DNA from: Cytidiella melzeri
Lineage: Eukaryota > Basidiomycota > Agaricomycetes > Polyporales > Irpicaceae
Assembly: GCA_022592445.1 (NCBI GenBank)
Contig: JABYQR010000666.1
Coordinates: 1-12,893 of the forward strand
Reading direction: 5' to 3'
Length of the DNA stretch: 12,893 nt
Within the stretch, counting starts at the first letter, position 1, and every line of letters begins with the position of its first letter. The notes under the pieces are model-generated. The model did no database searches. It was not told the DNA's origin and saw nothing but the letters and a program-made list of their open reading frames with translations. Position numbers and translations under genes: made by a program. Below are positions 1 through 8,017 of this stretch, piece by piece.

Positions 1-148
1 CTATCGGGTGTATAGTCATGACTCCCCGATAGCGCGACGTTTCACTATCGGGTGTATAGTCACAACTCCCCGATAGTGAGACGTTTCACTATCGGGGAGT
101 TGTGACTATACACCCGATAGTGAAACGTCGCGCTATCGGGGAGTCATG
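1..148. repeat. Array A: palindromic 28-bp units upstream of gene 1
   Basis: Three complete units of the form CCCGATA-N14-TATCGGG lie at 25-52, 69-96 and 113-140. The right arm of a fourth unit is at 1-8, so the array extends beyond the left edge. Units are 44 bp apart. The 16-bp spacer at 53-68 reappears as its exact reverse complement at 97-112, and 17-24 is inverted at 141-148. Unit 113-140 is the exact reverse complement of unit 25-52. Positions 17-148 therefore form a 132-bp nearly perfect palindrome centred on the middle unit, with only about one mismatched pair inside that unit. It ends about 160 nt before the start codon of gene 1, so it lies in the promoter or leader, or in an intron or 3' region of an unseen upstream gene. 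Confidence 0.95.
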
Positions 149-309
149 CATTGAATAAACTGAGACGCTCACGTGGGGTAGCACGGCGGCAATCAATCTG
201 AGTTTGATTTTGCACGCAGGCAGACGCCAGACGATCAGATTACGCTCTTTCTCAACCACTACTACTACTACTACCAACACAAACTCGACTATAACAACAA
301 CAACTAGCA
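149..309 (+). promoter_or_regulatory. Leader / proximal promoter of gene 1
   Basis: This stretch has no convincing coding content. It contains CACGTG followed by GGG at 170-178, an E-box type core that basic helix-loop-helix factors recognise in fungi. CAAT-like words occur near 190-197. There is a short (ACT)n run at about 258-272, and an A/C-rich, G-poor tract with CAA repeats just before the ATG at 310, typical of a fungal 5' untranslated region. The transcription start cannot be placed, and the role of the E-box is inference. Confidence 0.4.
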
Positions 310-3300
310 ATGGCACCTCAAGGGAGCAAGGGAGCCGGGAAGAAGAAGGAGTTGACGCAGGAGGAGAAGGACGAGATGGAGTTGAAGAAGCTGACGCGTG
401 CGCAGGCGGCGGCCAACCGCAAGATGAAAAAAGAGGAGAGAGCAAGGCTTAAGGTGCGCGGCAGTGTATGTGTTACGATTGCAGCTGAAGGATATGTGCT
501 TAGGAAGAGTCCTTGGCTGCGGCTGAAGCCAGTCAGAAGGACTACGCTGCTGTAGAGGAACGGATCGAGTCCATCGACGCGGAGGACGCATCGGTTGCGA
601 TTGGTGCGTCGCAGCAACTGCAGGGAAGCATTGAACGGGCATTCCTGGGCTTTGCGTGGCTTGACATCTTGAGCAAACCGGCACTTTCGTTCGGTGCGGT
701 GAACAACCGTGCGATCAACGCGCGGGCTGTGGAGGAACTAAAGGACAGCATGTGGAATGAGGGTTTGCGACGATTTGACAAGACGACGTTCATCCCGGTG
801 ATGATTTCGAAAACGTTGCTGAAGGAGCAGGAGGCTCCGAAGGTCAAGGCCAAGGCCAAGGCCAAGGAAAAAGCCAAGGCCAAGGCGCAATTCACCGAAA
901 GCGAGGAGGAGGACGAGGACGAGGGGGGCGGGGGAATGGGCTCGAAGGGAGGGCGGGGGAAGCAAGGGGGTACTCAGCTGGTGAAGGACTTCACGACGAA
1001 AATCGACGTGTACCCGTACCTCCTCGACTGCCTGAAGAGCGTGCCGAAACGATTGGAGGCGTTGGGGGGGCAGCATCGCCATGCTGCTGTCTCCGCGATC
1101 AGGGCGTCGATTGACAAGGACACGCTGAAGAAGTCTGCGCAGAAGTTGGTGGAGTTACGGGCGCTGGGTGAGCATATCCGGGATGTTATCCGGAAGGCAG
1201 ACGAGGAGGAGCTGGAGCTGCGGGGCGCGGAGTGGGAGAAGCAGGCTGAAGAGACGCGGGCGCTTATTGAGGCGGAGGAGGAGAATGTGCGTCGAGTGAA
1301 GACGTTTGGTAAGTACAAGGGGAAGTGGCTGATTGGTGTGTATGCGGAAGGTAAGTTAACAAAACTTGGTTTGGAATTTCACTTTTACTTACATGTGAAT
1401 GAATTTGATAGAGGATTTGACGGACGAGACGCGGACGGCGCTGGCGGCGAACAAGCATGAAGTGCGACTTCGGGAGACGCCTGAGGAGGCGTTGATTACG
1501 ATCTGCCGGACGTACAAGAAGATGCAGGACACGCATGATGTGCTGAAGCAGGGTGGTGAGCTCCTGAAGAAGGAGATTGCGTTGGTGAAAGCTGAGCTTC
1601 TGCCGGCGATGGAGCTTGCTGAGGTTGAGGTTGTTGATGGGGTGCCGCAGTACGAGGAGATTCCGGAGGTGACGTTTTTGCCGGAGGACTGTGTGGAGGA
1701 GGAGCCGATGGAGGTGGATAATGCGGAGCGGTCTCTCTCTGAGCTTCGGAGTGCGCGTGCTGTGCAGTTTCTAGGGCGAGTCAAGCGGAAGGTTGAGCGG
1801 CTTGAAGGTAAGTTGGAAGAGCTGCGGCAGGAGAGGTCGTTGTACGAGGAGAACGAGAAGCGAAGCAAGAAGGAGCTTGAGAGGGCGTGGCAGGCCCGGA
1901 TGGTGAAGATCACGAGTACGCAGCCGCCAACGATCCAGAAGCTGGTGGGGCATACGGTGACGCTTGAGTTCCTGCTGACGTACCTGGCGTATCGCGAGTA
2001 CTACCCGGCGTTGGACGTGACCTCCACGAGGTGGATGACGAAGAACATCATGCAGACGCCAGGAGAGGTGAGTGACCAACCAGCTGGAGAGGAATAGTTA
2101 CTGAAGAGGTTGATTAGCTGTACTGGCGAGCTGCGAAGCACATGTTCGACGTGCAGGAGCTTATGCTGCGTCCGATAGAGTCGCGATGGACGTACAAGGA
2201 GGTGCTGAGCGTGATGCACGAGGAGGAGAAAGCGACGATGGCGGTGGCGAAGACGAGTGCGAAGCTGCACATGCTTCGGCAGGGGATGACGGCGGAGCAG
2301 CGTATAGCGCTTGGGGAGATCACGGAGATTGACCAGGTGGAGGAGCTCACGAAGCACGACCACGCCCGTATTGAGGGGCTGATCAAGGACTACGAGTACA
2401 CGCTTGAGCACAAGGTGTGGAAGAATGTGGTGGAGATGCACAAGGAGGAGGAGGAGCAGCTTGGGCCCCAGATTGAGGCGATGGCGGCGGCGCGCGCGAA
2501 GTTGGCTGAGCTTCTTGCTCTTTGCCGGAGTGCTGTTGGTGTGCCTGCGCGAGATGCGCTGACGACGAAGATGATGGAGTACGTGGACGATTCGTACAAG
2601 AAGACAATCCGGCCCTCGTACTACATCTACGCAGGAACGGTCGGCAACTGGAAGTACGACGAGTGCCTGAGGAATTACGCGAAGACGGTTGCGGCGGAGT
2701 TTGCGAACGAGGCGAAGCGTTTCCCAAAGGACGATGTGGAGGGTAGGAACCGGTACGACACGTATGCGTGGCGGGCGTTGGTCCTGCTCGGCGTGCGTAC
2801 TGCAGACTACACGCCGTGGCCGATGGCGACGAGGATTCCGCTGGAGGAGGCGTACAAGAGGTTGTCGAAGAGCAAGGAAGGGCTTCAGGAGGTAAGCAGC
2901 CACCCACGTATTTCCCGATAACAACTCGTTTTGTTATCGGGCAATGCATCCTCTACTGCACCGGTGTGTTGGGCGAGGGGTTGGATGGCGAGTGCCCGAT
3001 AGCGAGACGTTTTGCTATCGGGCACTCGCCCACAACAAGCATACCCCGATAGCGAAACGTCCCGCTATCGGGGGAGGGGGCGAATAGCTCTACCCGATAA
3101 CAAAACGTTTTGTTATCGGGGGAGGTGGTGAACCCCCCTACCCGATAGCGAGACGTTTTGTTATCGGGTAGAGCTATTCGCCCCCTCCCCCGATAGCGAG
3201 ACGTTTCGCTATCGGGGTATGTGGTGAACCCCTCTACCCGATAATGAAACGTTTCGCTATCGGGGTATGCTTGTTGTGGGCGAGTGCCCGATAGCGAGAC

Positions 3301-6300
3301 GTTTCGTTATCGGGTTATCCTTGTTGTGGGCGAGTGCCCGATAGCGAGACGTTTTGCTATCGGGGAACGCGCCCGCAGCCTTTAGCTTCCGACTGATGCA
3401 CATATGGATCAACGCTGACAAATGGGTGCAGGTCGTCATGTGGTTCGCGCCGTTGATGCTGTATTCGAACCACAACACCAGAGGACACGGTGTGAAGGAC
3501 CTCACACTTGCCTTGTTCAAGTCGTTGACGCTGCGTGGGTCGTGCATCGCGAGGTCGAAGATTGAGGAGGCTCAGGACAAGCTGTTCGAGCGACTATGGG
3601 GATGGCCGGAGGTGCTGGACACTCTGCAGAGGAGTGTGGGCCCTGGCTGTCGGTACACACCACCACAGCGCATGCTAAAGAATACCGATATCACGCAATG
3701 CGCGTTGGCGAACGTCACCAACTCTGCGCTTGAGGAGGATGACCCAGACACTGTCGACCCGGAGGTTTGGGCTCGTTCAATCAACAGACGCCCTGCGCCG
3801 ACGGGGGACGACTTCATCAACGACGAGGGTGTCGACGAGCCCGAGGCGGACGACGAGGAGTTTGGCACAACTCAACGTCCAAGGGTCATCACGGCGGCGC
3901 CGTCCAGGGCTGCGCGGCGCAGTCAGACATCAGCCCAGGCGGAGGAGGAGGCAGAGACGAAATCGAAGCAGCCGAAGCAGCCTTTCGACATCGCGCCGTA
4001 CGTAGAGATCCTCAAGCGTTTCGAGCAGCCATACCCGCTGGCGGTGTTCTGGGCAGGGAGTGTCCGCAGTGAAATCAACACGATGCTGAACACTGCGAGG
4101 CAGGCGCGTGCACAAATCGTTGCGTCGAGCGATACGTACATTCTGAACCTCATTGCTCGCAATCCGATCGACTGGCAGGCATACACGAGCAAGAGCTGGG
4201 GGAACATCTCTGGTCAATGGCTCGGGTACGCGCTCCTGGAGGAGCAGGTCATACGCATGTACCGGCCCCAACTGCTCGCCTCGAGGGAAGGCGCATATGT
4301 TCGGCACGTCCTTGGGGAAGCTCTCCAGGAATATCTCAAGAAGGGCGTCGACGCGTTTCCCTGGGTGGACGGTATCGAGAGCACTTGGGAGGACACGACG
4401 ATCTTGATGCCCTCGTCGCAGCTCGCGATTATCCAGCGAGATGTGATCAACTACCGGCGGGAGGCTCGGAAGGAGGTGGAGGATGCGCTGACTCGTGTGC
4501 AGAATCTGGCCGCTGCCTCGGCAGGCACGTCGGACGGGCGCCTACCAACAAAACCGGACGGCAATGCGCCCATTTCGCCCGAGGTGGGGTATGCCCTTCA
4601 GGTACTCCGAAAGGTATGTATTTATTGTGTTGTGGTGTGAACGATATTCTGATCTATTCTTCCCATAAGGCTTTGCACTTCAATGTGGAGCGGAACATCT
4701 GGTGGCATGAGCACGCACAAATGGAGAAGCTCCTGGACCACGAAATCGACGACTTGCTGGAAGAGAGGCCTAGCCATGCCGACGACTTCTTTTCGGCTGA
4801 GATAAACGATCCAGGAGTTGGCTCGGTTGTGGAAGGACCTGCATTCCGGATGCGTCATATGAAGGATGGTGTGCCGACGTACGGAGAGCTGCCTTTTGTG
4901 GAGCTCTTGCGTGGTTATCGGCAGTTTGTAGTGGAGAACCGTAAGGAGTCCCCGGCGGCAGCTGCGGCAACGGCAGAACGGCAAAAAATACGTGAGATTC
5001 GGAGGCAGATGGTGAGCGTGTTATAGATGGATGAACTTGTGTGCTGACCACAGGCTATGTATGATCCAGAAGGCAAAGGAACGTGAGGCGAGATTGGTGC
5101 AGCCGGAGGAGCCAGCGGAGGCGGAGCCGTCAGGGACGCCAGAAGCGCGGTCTCCTCAACGAGCTACGAGGCGGAGGCAGCTGTCCCCAGCGCAACTGGA
5201 ATCTGAGGAGCCAGAACCCACATTGCCCGTGAAGCAGGCGAAACCGAGGCCCAGGCCAGTAGCGCAGGGAGCTGTGCGGAAGTCGCCCAGTGCGCCGAAG
5301 ACGCCACCGCGTCGCAAGTCTCGCAGCTCGAGCGAGAAGACGCCGCGGCACAAGAAAAAGCGCACTCATTCGGAGTCTGAGCGCGAGAGTGGTGACCCGT
5401 CGACCACGACGGATGACGGGCAGGTGAGCAACGTGGAGGAGCAGCGGACGCTGAAGAGACAGCGTGCTTCGACGGTGACGTCGCAAAGCAACCCCTCTGG
5501 AGCACAGGAAGCACCGGCAGGCCCTGGGTCAGAGGACGAGTATGACAGTGCGGCCGACCGCTTAGCAATGGTGCAACTTGCTGAGGCGCTGGAGAAGGGA
5601 GATGGGCGAGCTGACGGGATGGACCTGGACGAGCCTGACGCGGACGAGATTGAGCGGCGTGATCTGGAGGAGGCCAAAAGACGGTCTCTGCAGGATGCGC
5701 GTATCAATGCGCAAGCGGTGCTGTCCACACCGGGGGCATCTGGGAGTAGGGACCGCTCTGGAACTGTTACGCAACAGAGAAGATCAGAGCGGCCTACGAC
5801 GGAAGCCAGTAAGGGCACATCCAGTGGCAAGCCGACTTCGCGTGCGCCTTCGACGCCACGGAGGGCAAATCCGGCTGTCCGAGGGAGCACTGCTGCACCT
5901 CCGTCACGGTCAGGATCGGTCTCCCAGGCTGCGCACGCAGGTCGTCGAGAGCACTCTGTTGCACCTACGTCGCGCTCTGGCTCAATTGCTCCTAGACAAC
6001 GGTCTGCGTCGCGCGCAGGCTCGAGGGCTCCTGGAGAGGCACCCTTGCGACACCCTGGCCACATGCGCGACCCCCCAGAGCCCATTAGCGAACATGCTGA
6101 TGAGGACCAGGATGCCGACGGAGAACAAGACGAGGAAGAGGAGGCGAGGGATGCCACTCAGCAAGTCACAACGGACGACGAGGAGGATCGCGTTGCCTCA
6201 TCGTCATTGACCTCCATTGGCGACGAGGACCAAGGCAGCACGCACGACGATGCGGACCAAGGCATGACGCTCGATGACACAGAGCTTGTTGGTACGTTAT

Positions 6301-7316
6301 CATTGAACTCACTACACCGCTACGAGTGCCGGGGCCACCCCGATAGCGAAACAGACCGCTATCGGGCAATGGCACTCACAGCGTACCATTGCATGGTACC
6401 CCGATAGCGAAACAGAACGCTATCGGGGTACCCAGTAGTGCTGGTCTGTGTAACTCCATTGCCCGATAGCGAAACGGAACGCTATCGGGGTATCATGCAA
6501 TGGTACGCTGTGAGTGCCATTGCCCGATAGCGGTCTGTTTCGCTATCGGGCAATGGAGTTACACAGACCAGCACTACTGGGTACCCCGATAGTGAAACAG
6601 AACGCTATCGGGGTACCATGCAATGGTACACTGTGAGTGCCATACCCCGATAGCGTTCTGTTTCGCTATCGGGGTAGCCAGTAGTGCTGGTCTGCGTAAC
6701 TGCCATTGCCCGATAGCGAAACAGAACGCTATCGGGGTACCACGCAATGGTGCGCTGTGGCACCCATTGCCCGATAGCGTTCTGTTCTGTTATCGGGTAA
6801 TGACAGTTACACAGACCAGCACTACTGGCTACCCCGATAGCGAAACAGAACGCTATCGGGGTATACTTCGTGATCGCCTGACTTCGTGAACGTGTCGCAA
6901 TCCATTTCTGACAGCTCACACCCGTTGCAGATAACTCTCATCAAGAGAATGACGATAAACCTGGTAGGTGGACGAGGCCTAACCTGTGCCTAACTACGCA
7001 TCTCTGACAACCATCTCTAGTGTCCAACGTTGCTGCTGAGCAGTCGACTAAGCTTGTGGGCGTAAGTCACCTCCATGCTGTGTGTACTATTCCTTCTCAC
7101 GTGTAACAGCCCCGACGCAGTCCTCGTAAGCAGAAGCAGGGCTTGCGCGGACTCGTTGAGGTGAGTCCCTTCCGCTCATGTGGCTCGCTCTGCTATGGAA
7201 CTCACATTTGATCGGTCAAGAACGCAACTGGTGTACCTCCTTCCGCCAACATGACCAGTTCAACACCTTCGCAAGCACGCACCGACAGGGACTACGTTGA
7301 CAAGAAGTGGGTCTAA
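310..7316 (+). CDS. Gene 1: 1795-aa nuclear-type protein with a ParB/sulfiredoxin-like domain, 11 exons
   Basis: Proposed exons: 310-453, 504-1350, 1412-2067, 2118-2891, 3432-4613, 4670-5011, 5070-6291, 6931-6963, 7021-7061, 7110-7160 and 7221-7316 (stop TAA at 7314). They sum to 5388 nt, a multiple of three, and every junction keeps frame. Introns start GT and end AG; most have CTGAC- or CTAAC-like branch sites. The start is the first ATG, in good context after an A/C-rich leader. Residues about 110-262 resemble a ParB/sulfiredoxin-fold domain, interrupted by a Lys-Ala repeat and an acidic Gly-rich loop (about 161-205). Residues about 330-800 are charged and probably largely helical, with coiled-coil-like heptads near 445-500. 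Residues about 808-1315 contain an acidic linker and a Trp-rich part. Residues 1316-1795 are disordered, rich in Ser, Pro, Arg and Glu, with a basic KKKR patch near 1410 suggesting a nuclear location. Two introns (540 and 639 nt) hold repeat arrays B and C. No enzyme activity can be assigned. Splitting into several genes at the arrays is possible but less likely, because phases match across both. Confidence 0.8.
687..1145 (+). other. ParB/sulfiredoxin-like domain within gene 1 (residues about 110-262)
   Basis: The order of motifs fits the ParB/Srx superfamily. First comes a segment with INARAVEELKDSM, then NEGL, then a hydrophobic FIPVMIS strand. This parallels the family pattern 'veeLaeSIkenGl...pilV'. 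Later, residues 236-242 read GGQHRHA, at the position of the family's nucleotide- or phosphate-binding turn (GERR-like in ParB; Gly-Gly-Cys-His-Arg in sulfiredoxin). The sulfiredoxin catalytic Cys is replaced by Gln here, so peroxiredoxin repair is unlikely. A low-complexity insertion separates the two halves. The assignment is by eye from motif order; a profile search with the domain would settle it. ParB proteins use this fold to bind CTP and clamp DNA, but whether this copy binds nucleotide is inference. Confidence 0.6.
839..935 (+). repeat. Low-complexity coding tract: AAGGCC repeats then GAG/GGG-rich run
   Basis: Near-tandem AAGGCC hexamers at about 840-885 encode alternating Lys-Ala. 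They are followed by GAG/GAC repeats and a G-rich stretch at about 901-935 encoding acidic residues and glycines. The tract lies inside the ParB-like domain, between its two conserved halves, and probably forms a flexible charged loop. Purine-rich repeats like this commonly vary in length between strains. Confidence 0.8.
2892..3431 (+). other. Intron 4 of gene 1, 540 nt, containing array B
   Basis: The donor GTAAGC at 2892 follows a complete GAG codon. The acceptor TGCAG at 3427-3431 has a CTGAC branch-like site at about 3415-3419, and the exon resumes in phase 0 with GTC GTC ATG. Two nearer AGs (ending 3378 and 3385) would break the frame. Without the repeat array only about 22 nt at the 5' side, 53 nt between the first two units and 67 nt at the 3' side remain. 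Folding of the array would therefore bring the splice sites to near-normal intron spacing. Confidence 0.75.
2914..3364. repeat. Array B: nine 28-bp palindromic units in intron 4 of gene 1
   Basis: Units start at 2914, 2995, 3045, 3093, 3141, 3189, 3237, 3287 and 3337, each exactly 28 bp. Most have interiors of the GCGAGACGTTTYGC type; unit 3093-3120 is a perfect palindrome. Spacing after the first is 48-50 bp. The spacer at 3073-3092 is the exact reverse complement of 3169-3188, giving a fold centred on 3130.5. The spacer at 3023-3044 is the exact reverse complement of 3265-3286. The second pair is offset by one 48-bp spacer-plus-unit block (about 3217-3264) relative to the first, as if that block had been added to one arm. 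Spacers at 3121-3140 and 3217-3236 are similar direct copies. The last spacer (3315-3336) nearly repeats the one before it. Confidence 0.95.
6292..6930 (+). other. Intron 7 of gene 1, 639 nt, containing array C
   Basis: The donor GTACGT at 6292 splits a codon after its first base. The acceptor TTGCAG ending at 6930 restores frame: G joins AT to give Asp, followed by a 33-nt exon. A CTGACAG at 6908-6914 could serve as branch site. An alternative acceptor at 6914 breaks the frame of the following mini-exons. This is the longest intron in the window; leaving out array C, about 117 nt remain. Confidence 0.7.
6339..6860. repeat. Array C: nine 28-bp palindromic units with two alternating spacers
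   Basis: Units start at 6339, 6400, 6462, 6523, 6585, 6646, 6709, 6770 and 6833, a regular period of 61-63 bp. Stems are usually GATAGCG/CGCTATC with an AAACAGAA-type loop, which appears inverted in the units at 6523, 6646 and 6770. Two spacer types, about 33 and 34-35 bp, strictly alternate. The first occurs at 6367-6399 and inverted at 6490-6522, 6613-6645 and 6737-6769. The second occurs at 6428-6461 and 6674-6708, and inverted at 6551-6584 and 6798-6832; the copies at 6428-6461 and 6551-6584 are exact reverse complements. Block 6339-6399 is repeated inverted and almost unchanged at 6490-6550. The whole array lies in one intron. Confidence 0.95.
6931..7316 (+). other. Cluster of four small terminal exons of gene 1
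   Basis: Exons of 33, 41, 51 and 96 nt are separated by introns 6964-7020 (57 nt, donor GTAGGT), 7062-7109 (48 nt, donor GTAAGT) and 7161-7220 (60 nt, donor GTGAGT). Phases are 1, 0 and 0 and all match. The encoded tail is polar and basic in the middle (PRRSPRKQKQ) and ends DKKWV before TAA at 7314-7316. The frame agreement over four junctions makes the model convincing, although such mini-exons are easily missed by gene finders. Confidence 0.7.
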
Positions 7317-8017
7317 TACATGTTCTCCCCGTTCATGATTGCCGTCGCTTCTCTGGCCTCCCCGCTGCTCGCGTTCTTGCCTCCTCCAACGCCTTTGTTC
7401 CTCACCACACGCACGCACGTTTCGTCCGCCATCTTGCATGGACACATTCCTACATTATTCGCTACCCATCTCGCATAACATACTCGTCTCTTTATAATAC
7501 GCACGCACTTTATCTCTTACTGTATCTTACTGCCAATGTGTCGGCATCATGATGTCCCCAATTCATCGACGCCGCTCTGAGACTAAAGCCCCGCCAATTT
7601 GTGTCCCTGAACTTCGGTTGTAAGGCACCCCTTCACCCATGTTTCAGGAAATTGATCCGATGTCCGCTCGCTAATCCTCAATACACCAATCACAGTGAAC
7701 GCGCCAAGCACCCGGTGTTCGTTCTCATCCATCCCTTTCTTACTATTCGTCTGCTACACTCCGCGCGTGTCTGTAACTTTGCAAAATCCGGTTATAGCTG
7801 CATCTCGCTTGGCTCTCATGTTCCTGTCAACTAGCCTCATCGCTTGTAGGTAGCCGATATTCTTACAGGCGGCGCATGCATAAATTCAGACTGCATCCCG
7901 ACAGTCATCCCTTTCGTCTTCGCCGCCTTCACAATCCTCTCATACCCTTCCACACCTCGCAGACTCTCTTGCTTTGCCACCTCGCTTTGTCCAGCAACTC
8001 GCCCAATCTCGCATCAA
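7317..8017. promoter_or_regulatory. Intergenic region: end of gene 1 and promoter of gene 2
   Basis: About 700 nt with only short, unconvincing open frames. The + strand is pyrimidine-rich, especially 7870-8017 just before gene 2, as is common at fungal promoters. A T/A-rich TTTATAAT lies at 7491-7498, which might be a TATA-like or 3'-end element; neither role can be shown. No palindromic 28-bp units occur here. I see no tRNA or other RNA gene. Confidence 0.45.

Noticed and set aside
69..140. Rho-independent terminators
   Set aside because: The hairpins have no T-tract after them, occur in tandem and inverted arrays, and the gene structure is eukaryotic.
2160..2185. CCGATAG-like word inside exon 4 of gene 1
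   Set aside because: It is an isolated partial match without a partner arm within 28 bp; chance similarity within coding sequence.
2001..2924. 307-aa open frame on the minus strand
   Set aside because: It lies antisense to exons 3-4 of gene 1, is extremely Arg/Leu/His/Pro-rich and has no splice or start context; it is a shadow of G-rich codons on the other strand.
2914..3364. CRISPR-like array: 28-bp repeats with short spacers
   Set aside because: The repeats are self-palindromic and variable inside, the spacers recur and are inverted rather than unique, the host looks fungal, and the array sits in a spliced intron with no cas genes.
5366..6157. 263-aa open frame on the minus strand
   Set aside because: It is antisense to the disordered C-terminal exon of gene 1 and low complexity (Ser/Ala/Arg); the + strand frame fits the splice phases and this one does not.
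6605..6919. Open frames through array C on both strands, with repeated PDSETERYR-like peptides
   Set aside because: These are translations of the palindromic repeat itself; the array lies between a phase-consistent donor and acceptor.
7307..7834. Small open frames between the two genes
   Set aside because: They are short, lack coding-like codon use or recognisable motifs, and start in pyrimidine-rich promoter-like DNA.
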